DNA of 64,000 nucleotides from Alicyclobacillus sp. SO9 (GCF_016406125.1 NZ_CP066339.1:4898001-4962000), one strand, 5' to 3'; numbered from the stretch's first letter, positions 52,439 through 61,383 are shown. Made by a program: numbers and translations. Notes: generated by a model not told the origin, from the letters alone.

Positions 52439-54088
52439 TTAGTACATCCGGCGCACTGCAGTCATGTGTTTCGCCCAGTAACTGTTTGCACCCAGACCCA
52501 AGTAACCGCACTTACCAAGGCCTCCGCCTTCCTGAATCATGCGGTTGTTGCCAGCATAAATACCGACGTGTTTGCCTTTCTCAAAAATCAGCAAATCGCC
52601 TGGTTTCATGGCTGATTGCGGCACCGTCTTCCCAACATACCGATACTGCCCGCGGCTTGACGTTGTGAACTTGTATCCAAGCGCATGGTGATACACGTAT
52701 TCCGTGTAGTTGCTGCAGTCAAATCCGTATTGGCCCCGGTCTTCATTGTGACCCCAGATGTATTTTGTCCCCAGTTTGCTTTGCGCCACAGACAGCACAG
52801 CATTTGTTTTCGCTTGGATGCTCGCATTCCGTCCAGCTTTCGGAGTAATCGACGGGTCCCACTGAACGCCCGGAGGCGGCAGTTGAATTCTAGCCGATCC
52901 CGTTGTCTGAGGCGGCGTCGCCGGAACAGGCTGCTGTATGCTCTTAGGGACTGAAACCGTCTTGGATGTCCCTGTTGTCCCCGTTTGTGTTCCTTGGCCC
53001 GTACCTGAAGTAACCACATGCGTGTACTTAGAGTCGGTCGTGATATAGACATTGCGTCCATGCCAGCGTATCTCATACCACCATTTGTTGACCTTCTTAA
53101 TCAGCGGTGCCTTGTCTCCCAATTGAAGCCGTCCCAACACAGGACTGTTCAGTTTTGCCTGTGAGTGATAGCTCACCCAACCATGGTTTGCCTCGACGTA
53201 CTGCTGTGTCGAATTTGTAGCCGCTGTAGCTGCTGTACCTCCAGTTGCCGCGCTCCCCTTGGTTCCACCAATGGTAGCCACATGTGTGTACTTGGAGTCA
53301 GTCGTAATGTACACATTGCGGTTGTGCCACCGAATTTCATACCACCATTTATCAGCCTTTTGCACCAATGGAGCCTTGTCACCCAGATGCAGTTTGCCAA
53401 GAACGGGACTGTTTAAACGTGGAGCAGAGTGGTAGCTGACCCAGCCGTGGTTCGTCTCCACATACTGATTGCTGCCCGTTTGGCTGCCTGTTGCGGCGGC
53501 TGCCACTCCTGCAGTTCCGACAGCTCCTGCAGTTCCGGCAACTCCTGCAGTTCCGACAGCTCCTGCAAAAACTCCGACGGACGCCTTTGCCTCGCTAGCG
53601 AGGGCCCCTACGGAACCGCCTTTGCCTCCGCCAGCAAAGGTTATGTGTACAAACCGCACTGTCTCCGTGGGATACATTGCTGTGGCGAAGTTGGAAATGG
53701 CTGCGTCACTGTTCGTGTCAATCAGGTCTTCTACTGTGCCTGTCCCGGTTTTGGAATTTTCATTTCTCCCAGATATATCCTTAACCCTGCGCACAGTGAT
53801 GTACACCGTCTGTGTACTTGGGTTGTAGCTGTGGGAAACAATGCGCTGAACATGTGTGGCCGCAGCACTTTGCGACTGCGTGGTATTGTGGACATAGGTA
53901 GCTGTTTGACCGCACCCAGCCAGTGTCATAGTACCCGCCAGGACAACGGCAACCACGACACCACTTTTACGCATTGTACGCAGAACAGGCCGCCGTGCAT
54001 TGATTCCGGACAGTGTCTGCGAACCCTTGGAGCCATCGCCTGATAAAGGGCGGTTGATCTCTTTACATACTTGATGGTTTCGCGCCAA
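52439..54088 (-). CDS. Lipoprotein NlpC/P60 peptidase with two SH3 domains
   Basis: Wall-peptide hydrolase of 549 residues. A 38-residue polar leader comes before a lipoprotein signal whose lipobox LAGC has Cys59; that is long for an n-region. Residues about 60-160 are unlike known domains. Two SH3_3 domains follow, nearly identical (YVETNHGWVSYHSAPRLNSP and YVEANHGWVSYHSQAKLNSP), joined by Gly/Thr/Ala repeats. The C-terminal NlpC/P60 domain has catalytic Cys in YGFDCSNYTEYVY and His in GKHVGIYAG. TTG 54088 is preferred since AAGGAGGG is 7 nt upstream; an ATG at 53974 has no site. Confidence 0.9.
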   Translation of the reverse strand: MARNHQVCKEINRPLSGDGSKGSQTLSGINARRPVLRTMRKSGVVVAVVLAGTMTLAGCGQTATYVHNTTQSQSAAATHVQRIVSHSYNPSTQTVYITVRRVKDISGRNENSKTGTGTVEDLIDTNSDAAISNFATAMYPTETVRFVHITFAGGGKGGSVGALASEAKASVGVFAGAVGTAGVAGTAGAVGTAGVAAAATGSQTGSNQYVETNHGWVSYHSAPRLNSPVLGKLHLGDKAPLVQKADKWWYEIRWHNRNVYITTDSKYTHVATIGGTKGSAATGGTAATAATNSTQQYVEANHGWVSYHSQAKLNSPVLGRLQLGDKAPLIKKVNKWWYEIRWHGRNVYITTDSKYTHVVTSGTGQGTQTGTTGTSKTVSVPKSIQQPVPATPPQTTGSARIQLPPPGVQWDPSITPKAGRNASIQAKTNAVLSVAQSKLGTKYIWGHNEDRGQYGFDCSNYTEYVYHHALGYKFTTSSRGQYRYVGKTVPQSAMKPGDLLIFEKGKHVGIYAGNNRMIQEGGGLGKCGYLGLGANSYWAKHMTAVRRMY

Positions 54089-54144
54089 TTCGGCTCCCTC
54101 CTTGTTGTTTATGAGGGTCTCCAACCTGGCAGCGAATATGTATA

Positions 54145-54171
54145 GGGAGTTGGCCTTGTTGACCAACTCCC
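54145..54171 (-). terminator. Hairpin downstream of the cytochrome b operon
   Basis: GGGAGTTGG (54145-54153) and CCAACTCCC (54163-54171) pair over 9 nt, 29 nt past the last operon gene and before the NlpC/P60 gene. The tail is AT-rich rather than a U-run. Confidence 0.55.
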
Positions 54172-54199
54172 CAGTGTTTCATCTGTCTCTTAGCAGCAA

Positions 54200-54421
54200 C
54201 TATTTACGCCGCTTGTTTTTGGCTTCCCGGCGAACGTACTGAGCATAAGCGAGAGGTGTTCCTACCACAATGACTGCAGCAGTGAGCAGGACAGCTCCGA
54301 TGAGCCCCATAACCACCCATCCTTTTGTAAATGCTCCGTACAAAAGCCTCATCCCAATGATTCCAACCACACTGACAAGTGCTGCGAACCAGAGCGGTGG
54401 AATCCCCCGGTTCCGGTTCAT
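54200..54421 (-). CDS. Small two-helix membrane protein in cytochrome b operon
   Basis: 73 residues, two hydrophobic helices (about 9-29 and 34-56) and a strongly basic C-terminus (REAKNKRRK), which would stay in the cytoplasm. It overlaps the preceding gene by 4 nt (ATGA), so it is part of the cytochrome b operon. No family recognised; probably a small assembly or accessory subunit, from context only. Confidence 0.7.
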   Translation of the reverse strand: MNRNRGIPPLWFAALVSVVGIIGMRLLYGAFTKGWVVMGLIGAVLLTAAVIVVGTPLAYAQYVRREAKNKRRK

Positions 54422-55488
54422 ATTTTCGTCCCCTTGCCAGCACTGTTATTCGGATCCGAGTGACCATTACGGCGACGTAAGTCACGGTAGTAGTCCCGCC
54501 AAATCAGACGGTAGATTTTCAGTCCTCGCGGTATGGAACGCAGCCCCGGAATAAACGGAATGAGCATCAAAATTAGTGTTACAAGGAACGTAGCAAGAAC
54601 AACCCACAAGTCGGCGGAATCTGATGAAGAAAAGGGAGGAACTTGGTACAAAAGTGTGTAGTACCAGAGCCACACTGCACCCGGGTAGTTCCCTGTTTCT
54701 TTAATGACGCCCCATTCATCACCGGTCATGTTCAATTTGTCAGCGTAATTCGCATCGGGAACATCCTGCAACAACAGCAAGGAGTCCATTCGGTTAATCA
54801 ACGGCATGGGACCGCTCTCGCCGTCGATTGCCGCTTCCAGTAGCCCACTGTTCCCAAGGCCAAGGTAAGCGTCCATCAGTTTCGGTACCGGCCCATACCC
54901 CGCCGATGCCGCTGGCAACACCAACTTATTACTGTTCACGCTCCCGTGCTTCAAACCAGATTGAACATGCTTTACCCAGGCAGCCTGCTGGCTGGGTGTT
55001 GCGCTGTTCCACTGTGCCAGACTAGCCTTGAGGGCCGGATCAACATTGGTGATTTTCTCAAGCGGTTGAATTACATTCGTCTGCTCAGAATTCACCGGCA
55101 GCGTCACTCCAACCCAGCGTTGAGGTGAGAGGAAACCAAGCTTTTGGGCAGCCCCTTTAGTGTGGCTGTAAGGCGGCCCATAGGTACTGATAGCGTCAGT
55201 CTTCGTCAGGTCCTGCAACGCAGTCTGAACCAACAGCTTCGGATTCTGCTTCACTACCTGCTTGGCAGACAAGGCCGGTACATCCGGCGTAGAAAATACA
55301 GCAGCCAGCACCAACACCAAGGCGCCGATGATGCCGAGGGCGATGAACATTTCTTTGACGAGATCGTACGACTGTTGCGGAAAGCGATGATTTCTGTTGT
55401 ATCCCCGCACATTTGCTGCAAGGCTGTGGGCCGAACTGCCTTGACCCGAGGTGCCTTGACCCGAGGTGCCTTGATTAGAAGTCGCCAC
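54418..55488 (-). CDS. Membrane partner subunit of cytochrome b (heme-free QcrC-like position)
   Basis: A 356-residue protein with helix 1 (about 46-66), an extracytoplasmic domain of about 220 residues, and helix 2 (about 296-318). It ends in a basic tail, IYRLIWRDYYRDLRRR. A Ser/Gly/Gln repeat, GTSGQGTSGQGSS, is at the N-terminus. The C-terminal WYYTLLYQVPPF and IPFIPGLRSIPRGL resemble the end of cytochrome-b partner subunits. There is no CxxCH motif and no cysteine that I can find, so it does not bind heme c. It occupies the qcrC position after cytochrome b (2 nt gap). Confidence 0.72.
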   Translation of the reverse strand: MATSNQGTSGQGTSGQGSSAHSLAANVRGYNRNHRFPQQSYDLVKEMFIALGIIGALVLVLAAVFSTPDVPALSAKQVVKQNPKLLVQTALQDLTKTDAISTYGPPYSHTKGAAQKLGFLSPQRWVGVTLPVNSEQTNVIQPLEKITNVDPALKASLAQWNSATPSQQAAWVKHVQSGLKHGSVNSNKLVLPAASAGYGPVPKLMDAYLGLGNSGLLEAAIDGESGPMPLINRMDSLLLLQDVPDANYADKLNMTGDEWGVIKETGNYPGAVWLWYYTLLYQVPPFSSSDSADLWVVLATFLVTLILMLIPFIPGLRSIPRGLKIYRLIWRDYYRDLRRRNGHSDPNNSAGKGTKI

Positions 55489-55490
55489 CT

Positions 55491-56186
55491 TTACTCACCC
55501 CCTCTCTGCGAAACACTTGCATCAGGGTTCGCTGATGACTGGTTTACGCTTGCTTCGTCGTGCAGAGCGGGATCGTGCTCATCTTCAAAAGGCTCAACCA
55601 CTCCATGTTTCCGTACGAGGAAGAGGTGCCCCATAAGTAAAACCACAAGCACCATCGGAATCACAAAGATGTGCAGACTGTACATCTGGCCAAAGTTAAG
55701 CAGGTTAAAAAATCCGCCAAGACCAGTCGAGTTAATGGCGTCCTTCCCTTGCAGACCAATCCACTGTGAGTCAAAGTTGTTCTGTGAAAGGTATCCCGTC
55801 AGCCCGGCCACGATAGAGACGAGAAACAGAACCCATCCGCCTATCCAGGTCCAATGCCTTCCCCCGCGCCAAGAGGCCATCAAAAACTGGGCCCACAGAT
55901 GCAGCACCATAAAGAAAAAGAAGGCCTGTACAGACCAAAAATGCATACTGTTAAAGAAGTGTCCAACGGACGAAACATGCCACCAATCCGGTCCAAATAT
56001 GGCCAGCACGGTGCCCGTTATAATGAGCCACAAAAAGGATGCCAAGGTTAAAATCCCAAACAAGTATACGTACGAGTGAACGTAGGTTGGAAGGGTATCA
56101 GGCAGGAGATTTTCCATAGGAATGGTCCGGATGAGCCAATCCCGCATCCCGCGAGTCCAGTTCTTGCTCTGTTTGTCGGAACTCAT
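55491..56186 (-). CDS. Cytochrome b6-type subunit of a quinol oxidoreductase
   Basis: A 231-residue membrane protein with four helices binding two b hemes. Ligand pairs are His82-x13-His96 and His172-x14-His187; the 14-residue spacing of the second pair is the b6/QcrB type. SVGHFFNSMHFWSVQAFFFF and GLTGYLSQNNFDSQWIGLQG are well conserved. It should oxidise menaquinol in the membrane. Its ATG overlaps the small upstream gene by 4 nt. Unlike the usual qcrABC, no Rieske gene is present beside it. Confidence 0.92.
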   Translation of the reverse strand: MSSDKQSKNWTRGMRDWLIRTIPMENLLPDTLPTYVHSYVYLFGILTLASFLWLIITGTVLAIFGPDWWHVSSVGHFFNSMHFWSVQAFFFFMVLHLWAQFLMASWRGGRHWTWIGGWVLFLVSIVAGLTGYLSQNNFDSQWIGLQGKDAINSTGLGGFFNLLNFGQMYSLHIFVIPMVLVVLLMGHLFLVRKHGVVEPFEDEHDPALHDEASVNQSSANPDASVSQRGGE

Positions 56187-56425
56187 GAAAGACCACCTCC
56201 GTTGGGCTTATCATCGCTGGATACGGAGGCCCTATCGCCATGACCCGGCTGTTCATCCGACACCTCTGTTATTTGCTCCTTATGCCCAGGAAACGGGAGA
56301 AGTATAGCGAGGGCAAAGACCACAATCATAAGGCCAACAACAATCATGTCTGCGACAGACAGGTTAAGGAAGTGATACTGCCATGCAGGACCTGCATGGA
56401 TTGGAGGTACAAGCTGATGTTTCAA
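56183..56425 (-). CDS. Small single-helix membrane protein, first gene of cytochrome b operon
   Basis: 80 residues with one hydrophobic helix (about 25-45, MIVVGLMIVVFALAILLPF) and an acidic, polar C-terminal tail. It contains no Cys, so it cannot be a Rieske protein although it occupies that gene position. It starts at TTG behind AGAGGAG (8 nt) and overlaps the cytochrome b start by 4 nt. No family recognised. Confidence 0.72.
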   Translation of the reverse strand: MKHQLVPPIHAGPAWQYHFLNLSVADMIVVGLMIVVFALAILLPFPGHKEQITEVSDEQPGHGDRASVSSDDKPNGGGLS

Positions 56426-57101
56426 ATGAAGACTCCTCTCTGAATGTAGTTACGAGCAAGGCTGCCCTGTTGCCGGTCATCCGTGCAGCATTGGCCCCCT
56501 TCTGCATACGTTCTGCGTAGAGCACAATGCACACTTGCAGTACACATTGATCCCTTGTTCGGAAGATGTAGGTCGCGGCTATTTTCTGCAGATTTTGAGA
56601 AATAAGCAGGTAGCTGAAAGGACTAAAGAAAATTCACACCATAGCCCGGACTACCCAAGACGACTCTGTTTGAGCTGTGACAAACCGAGACGTAGCGACA
56701 CAAACTCAGAGACGTCCGGAACAAGGAACAAGGAACAAGGGGCAAAAGAAGGGACACAAATAGACTGTACCCCAACGAATATTCGGACTTATCCGATACC
56801 AGATGTCCGCTACTCGGTGGTACAAGCTTGCCTCCTTCCAGACTCGCTTACGTTGAAACCGGCTTTCGTCCGCAGGTGGGAAAAAGGTGCTTAATGTGGT
56901 ACCACAAGGATCTGTTTACATTTATGATAATAATAAGTTGCACGAAATATTTCAAGAGTCCCTTTTTTGTCACATTTGTATTTTTACCATGTGTGTGACT
57001 TTATGGATGTGACTGGAGAGGGCTGGAGGGCTCAAAGGCTCAAAGGCTCAAAGGCTGAAAGGCTGAAATAGGGGGGGCGCGGGCAAACGGGGCACGGGGG
57101 C
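56426..57101. other. Intergenic region upstream of cytochrome b operon
   Basis: About 675 bases. It should contain the cytochrome operon promoter (minus). Short direct repeats occur: GGAACAA three times near 56719-56741 and a 10 bp GGCTCAAAGG-type repeat four to five times near 57028-57064. A GTGGTACCAC palindrome lies at 56896-56905. No gene is supported. Confidence 0.5.
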
Positions 57102-58925
57102 GAAATAAGGATCCCAGACGAGCTTATTTCTGCAGGGCACGATGCGCGGCATTAAATAAGCTCCCGAAATGAGCTTATTTGCGTCAAAATGGCTCTTTCG
57201 CAGCCAAATTGGGAGATTAAGCACTTGGGAAGGGCTTATTCACGTCGATTTGAGGCCATAGTTGCAAATAAGCGCTTCAGGGATCTCTATTCGCAGGCCT
57301 GCCTGCCCAAAACCCCCAGCCCGCATCCTCCGGGTCCTTCGACTTCGTTTTAGGTAGTGGATAAACGGGTCACCCCGTTTATCTTCCTTCTATGGTTCTT
57401 CATTTGTCTACTCGAAGACCGCGACCTAACCGCCTCGAATGGTGCCGGTTTAAGGGGATTCGGGGCGCGGGCACACGGGGCACGGGGGGCGAAATAAGGA
57501 TCCCAGACGAGCTTATTTCCACAGGGCACGAGGCACGGCATTAAATAAGCTCCCGAAATGAGCTTATTTGAGTCAAAACGGCTCTTTTGCAGCCAAATTT
57601 GCAGATTAAGCACTTGGGAAGCGCTTATTTGCGTTGATTTGAGGCCATAGTTGCAAATAAGCGCTTCAGGGATCTCTATTCGCAAGCCTGCCTGCCGAAA
57701 CCCCCAGCCTGCATCCTCCGGGTCCTTCGACTTCGTTTTAGGTAGTGGATAAACGGGTCACCCCGTTTATCTTCCTTCTATGGTTCTTCATTTTGTCTTA
57801 CTCGGAGACCGCGACCTAACGGCCTCGAACGGTGCCGGTTTAAGGGGATTCGGGTGCGCGGCACAGCGGGGCACCGGGGCGAAATAAGGATCCCAGACGA
57901 GCTTATTTCCACAGGGCACGAGGCGCGGCATTAAATAAGCTCCCGAAATGAGCTTATTTGCACCAAAACAGCCTGTTTGCAGCGAAATTTGGAGATTAAG
58001 CACTTGGGAAGCGCTTATTTGCGTTGATTTGAGGCCATACTCGCAAATAAGCGCTTCAGGGATCTCTATTCGCAAGCCTGCCTGCCCAAACCCCGGGCCC
58101 GCATCCTCCGGGCCCTTCAACTTCGGTTTAGGTAGTGGATAAACGGGTCACCCCGTTTATCTTCCTTCTATGGTTCTTCATTTGTCTTACTCGGAGACCG
58201 CGACCTAACCGCCTCGAACGGTGCCGATTTAAAGGGATTCGGGTGCGCAAATAGGGGCTGGCCGCGGCGGGGTAAGGCACACGGCGCACGGGGGGCGAAA
58301 TAAGGATCCCAGACGAGCTTATTTCTGCAGGGCACGATGCGCGGCATTGAATAAGCTCCCGAAATGAGCTTATTTGCGTCAAAACGGCTCTTTTGCAGCC
58401 AAATTGGGAGATTAAGCACTTGGGAAGCGCTTATTTGCGTTGATTTGAGGCCATAGTCGCAAATAAGCGCTTCAGGGATCTCTATTCGCAGGCCTGCCTG
58501 CCCAAACCCCCGGCCTGCATCCTCCGGGTCCTTCGACTTCGTTTTAGGTAGTGGATAAACGGGTCACCCCGTTTAGCTTCCTTCTATGGTTCTTCATTTG
58601 TCTTACTCGGAGACCGCGACCTAACGGCCTCGAACGGTGCCGATTTAAAGGGATTCGGGTGCGCAAATAGGGGCTGGCCGCGGCGGGGTAAGGCACACGG
58701 CACACGGGGACGAAATAAGGATCCCAGACGAGCTTATTTCTGCAGGGCACGAGGCACGGCATTAAATAAGCTCCCGAAATGAGCTTATTTGCGTCAAAAC
58801 GGCTCTTTTGCAGCCAAATTTGCACATTAAGCACTTGGGAAGCGCTTATTCACGTTGATTTGAGGCCATAGTCGCAAATAAGCGCTTCAGGGATCTCTAT
58901 TCGCAGGCTGGCCTGCCAGCCGCAT
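57102..58925. repeat. Tandem hairpin-rich repeat array, family B (five cores)
   Basis: Cores begin at 57102, 57491, 57881, 58297 and 58712; spacing is 389, 390, 416 and 415 bp. The last two intervals carry an extra block of about 26 bp (GCAAATAGGGGCTGGCCGCG and onward). Each core is a row of inverted repeats based on GCTTATT/AATAAGC. The longest, in core 4, pairs 58424-58439 with 58458-58473, 16 bp without a mismatch. Another 10 bp stem, GATAAACGGG with CCCGTTTATC, lies in the linker. ORFs repeat with the unit and are not genes. Confidence 0.9.
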
Positions 58926-59025
58926 TCGCCGGTCCTCATCCACCCCAGCCTGCAGCCACCCCAACCGCATCCCCGCGGCCTGCCAGCCGCATCCCCGCGC
59001 CCACCCTGGCCCGCATCCGCTCAAG

Positions 59026-59547
59026 TCAGCCTAACGCGAAGACGATGCTTCCTTCGCACACCACTTCATCGTTCACTTTTGCAATGCCGTGACCGCGGCC
59101 CATGGTTCCGCGCAACCTGTCGATGGTTACTTCCATATCAAGCTTGTCCCCTGGGCGGACCTGCCCGCGAAAACGAATGCTGTCAAGACCGGCCAACATT
59201 GGCATCTTGTTCTTCATCTTGGGCAGGGTGAGTACGGCAATGCCGCCCAGTTGTGCCATTGCTTCCGTTATGAGGACTCCGGGCATCAAATTGTATTCTG
59301 GAAAGTGACCGGTGAAATGGGGTTCATTGGCTGTCACAAGTTTGTAGCCGGCGGCGTGTTTGCCTGGGGTCAGATCGGTGACGCGATCGACCAGGAAAAA
59401 CGGGTACCGGTGGGGCAAGATCTTCCGGAGGTCTTCAGCGTAAAGGGGCAACTGAATTTGTGGTTCGGGCGTGGGTTCCACTGCCTGCTCGGCGCCCTGA
59501 TATGTACTTTCTGCTGTGTCTTCGGACGTGAATTTACCTTCAGACAT
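59026..59547 (-). CDS. fabZ: 3-hydroxyacyl-ACP dehydratase FabZ
   Basis: Removes water from 3-hydroxyacyl-ACP in fatty-acid synthesis. The hot-dog fold core (about 45-173) has LPHRYPFFLVDRV with the catalytic His and the helix MPGVLITEAMAQLGG with the catalytic Glu, then FRGQVRPGDKLDMEV. ATG 59547 has AAGGAG 7 nt upstream. This start gives an acidic, Glu/Pro/Thr-rich N-terminal extension of roughly 35 residues, beyond the usual 140-150 residues. Gene order flhO-flhP-...-fabZ matches that near mbl in Bacilli. Confidence 0.95.
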   Translation of the reverse strand: MSEGKFTSEDTAESTYQGAEQAVEPTPEPQIQLPLYAEDLRKILPHRYPFFLVDRVTDLTPGKHAAGYKLVTANEPHFTGHFPEYNLMPGVLITEAMAQLGGIAVLTLPKMKNKMPMLAGLDSIRFRGQVRPGDKLDMEVTIDRLRGTMGRGHGIAKVNDEVVCEGSIVFALG

Positions 59548-59625
59548 AAAAAAACTCCTTTGCATAGGCAATTCGCTTAGCAAATGATACCGACATAACT
59601 CTAAGCGTTCCGTCGCACAATACGA

Positions 59626-59790
59626 CTACTCCTCGCGCGCCGGCGGTAAGACGGGGTTAGGATAGGTGTTGGGCTGTCTGGCAGAATCTTTCACCACCCG
59701 GCGAGAGCGGTTCGGGTTTCCTGTCACCAGGTGAAAGTCATCGCAGGCAGCTACAACACCGATTGGTTCAAACAGTAAAAATGCAGTCAC
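59626..59790 (-). CDS. Small ORF between pgsA-like gene and fabZ
   Basis: A 54-codon frame starts GTG at 59790, 6 nt after the upstream stop, and ends TAG at 59628-59626. The translation begins MTAFLLFEPIGVVAACDDFH and ends in a Pro-rich tail, PNPVLPPAREE. It fills most of the gap between the two genes. No strong ribosome-binding site is seen (translational coupling would be needed) and no family was recognised, so expression is uncertain. Confidence 0.45.
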   Translation of the reverse strand: MTAFLLFEPIGVVAACDDFHLVTGNPNRSRRVVKDSARQPNTYPNPVLPPAREE

Positions 59791-59796
59791 AGTGCT

Positions 59797-60336
59797 CTAC
59801 AAAACTCTTCTCCGCACATCAATAATTTGCATGTTCGTCAAGTACACAAACATTGCGAAGTAGGAGAAGATAAGGGTGATAATCAGCAGCCAGACAGCAA
59901 CGGTGGCACTAGGCCACGCCAAAATGACTGCACATATGCTCATATAGTATAAGACCGTTGTAATTTTTCCCCAACGATTCGCTTTAGGTACCGCCCTCTT
60001 GCCTTGAAAATAGAAAAATGTGGCCCCTACAATCATGGACGCATCCCGCAGCAAAAGCAATCCGGCGATAATCCAAGAGACACGGTTGGACTGAATCAAT
60101 GAAAATAGCACGGCTACCATCATGAGTTTGTCCACGAGCGGATCAAAGAGTTGTCCCGTTTGTGTGACAGTACCCGTGCGCCGCGCAATGTATCCATCCA
60201 AAATATCTGTTAGGCCTGCAAGCAACAGGATAAGCAGTGCGCCTACCTTGTGCTCGCTGGACACACCGTAGAATGCCCACAAGTAAAGCGGAATTAGTAT
60301 AAAGCGAAACAGGGTTAGCGTATTTGGAAGATTCAC
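59797..60336 (-). CDS. CDP-alcohol phosphatidyltransferase (PgsA-like)
   Basis: Membrane enzyme of 179 residues moving a phosphatidyl group from CDP-diacylglycerol to an alcohol, probably glycerol-3-phosphate. The full signature D-x2-DG-x2-AR-x8-G-x3-D-x3-D is visible in DILDGYIARR and GQLFDPLVDKLM. Five to six helices follow the NLPNTLTLFRF opening. GTG 60336 with GAGGGGG 9 nt upstream is chosen; the longer frame (to 60510) has a basic segment without membrane character. Head-group specificity (PgsA or cardiolipin type) is not proven. Confidence 0.88.
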   Translation of the reverse strand: MNLPNTLTLFRFILIPLYLWAFYGVSSEHKVGALLILLLAGLTDILDGYIARRTGTVTQTGQLFDPLVDKLMMVAVLFSLIQSNRVSWIIAGLLLLRDASMIVGATFFYFQGKRAVPKANRWGKITTVLYYMSICAVILAWPSATVAVWLLIITLIFSYFAMFVYLTNMQIIDVRRRVL

Positions 60337-60526
60337 TCTCCCCAGCCCCCTCACTCTGCCATGGAGATTATACCGCCTAGTCGAGAATAGGCGCAACCTC
60401 TTGTACCTTTCGCGATCCGGCCGGACCATCCGGCACACCCAGGCTACGAGTGGTATAAGTATATCATGCGCGACCCCTTGCTCGCCGTCAACCACAGCTG
60501 GTAAAATCATCCGAAATACTACAACA

Positions 60527-61366
60527 TTACCGAATTGTGGCTGCTATCTGCATCATTTGGCTGCTAAAACCTACAGCTTTACTGTTTAGGTCAAACATGT
60601 GCTGGGCCTGCAACATATTCACCATGGCTGTTGTCAGGTTTACGTTGCTCATTGCCAGTGATCCCTGCTTGATCCGAGATTGACCCGCCGCAAGCTGTCC
60701 GTTCGCACCGTTCCCGAGAGCCTGTCCATTCACCAGCCGCGGCGACGCTCCTGCGCTTGCAGTATAGGTGTTGTTGCCGGCTGAACTGAGCGACTGTCCT
60801 GGGTTTGCAATATGCACTAATGCAATTTTGGGTCCCCCAACCGTCTGACCGTTCCCCGTCGTAAATGTAACCTGCCCATCAGAAGACACGTTCATCGTTG
60901 ATCCCGGTGCCGCAGGCTGAAGAATCGCCTGTCCCTGCGTGTCGAGGACTGGTTTCCCGTCCGTGGTACTTAAGGCATAGCGGCCGCTTGGTTGGCGACT
61001 CCAGATGAAGTTTCCAGCCTTTGTATATTCTGTTTGACCGTTGTGACCCGCAACCTGAAAGAATGCAGAACCTTGAATCGCCAGGTCTGTTGGATTTCCG
61101 GTTTGCTTCAGGGACATTTGAGAAAAGTTGTTGCCTGTTGACGTGGCCATCACGCCCGTCCCGCCGTTCCAGCCTTGGGGCGTGTACCGGCTTGCAACGC
61201 TTGGTGCCGTCGCATTTCCGGATACGGCTGATGTCAAGGTATCTGCGAACGATCCCGTTTGACTCGCATACCCAGGCGTACTCTGATTGGCAATATTATT
61301 CCCAATCCGACTCATCCATTCATTGCTGGCGTTGAGTGCAGATAGACTAGACCATATGGCTTGCAT
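60527..61366 (-). CDS. flhP: Flagellar basal-body rod protein FlhP (FlgG family)
   Basis: A 279-residue axial protein of the flagellar rod. The N-terminus WSSLSALNASNEWMSRIGNN with IANQSTPGY is the rod/hook start motif, GNPTDLAIQGSAFFQV is the FlgF/FlgG core, and the C-terminal QGSLAMSNVNLTTAMVNML is the coiled-coil end. AAGGAGG is 6 nt before the ATG. Order mbl-flhO-flhP is as in Bacillus subtilis. Confidence 0.92.
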   Translation of the reverse strand: MQAIWSSLSALNASNEWMSRIGNNIANQSTPGYASQTGSFADTLTSAVSGNATAPSVASRYTPQGWNGGTGVMATSTGNNFSQMSLKQTGNPTDLAIQGSAFFQVAGHNGQTEYTKAGNFIWSRQPSGRYALSTTDGKPVLDTQGQAILQPAAPGSTMNVSSDGQVTFTTGNGQTVGGPKIALVHIANPGQSLSSAGNNTYTASAGASPRLVNGQALGNGANGQLAAGQSRIKQGSLAMSNVNLTTAMVNMLQAQHMFDLNSKAVGFSSQMMQIAATIR

Positions 61367-61383
61367 GCAAATCCTCCTTTGTG

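Noticed and set aside
56880-56920. GTGGTACC in GTGGTACCAC as a T-box leader
   Set aside because: It resembles the T-box core, but there is no terminator, no clear specifier stem and no downstream gene; the family B array follows.
57350-58834. Minus-strand ORFs of 80-110 codons inside the family B array
   Set aside because: They are read-throughs of the repeat unit, with frames broken between copies and no start signals.
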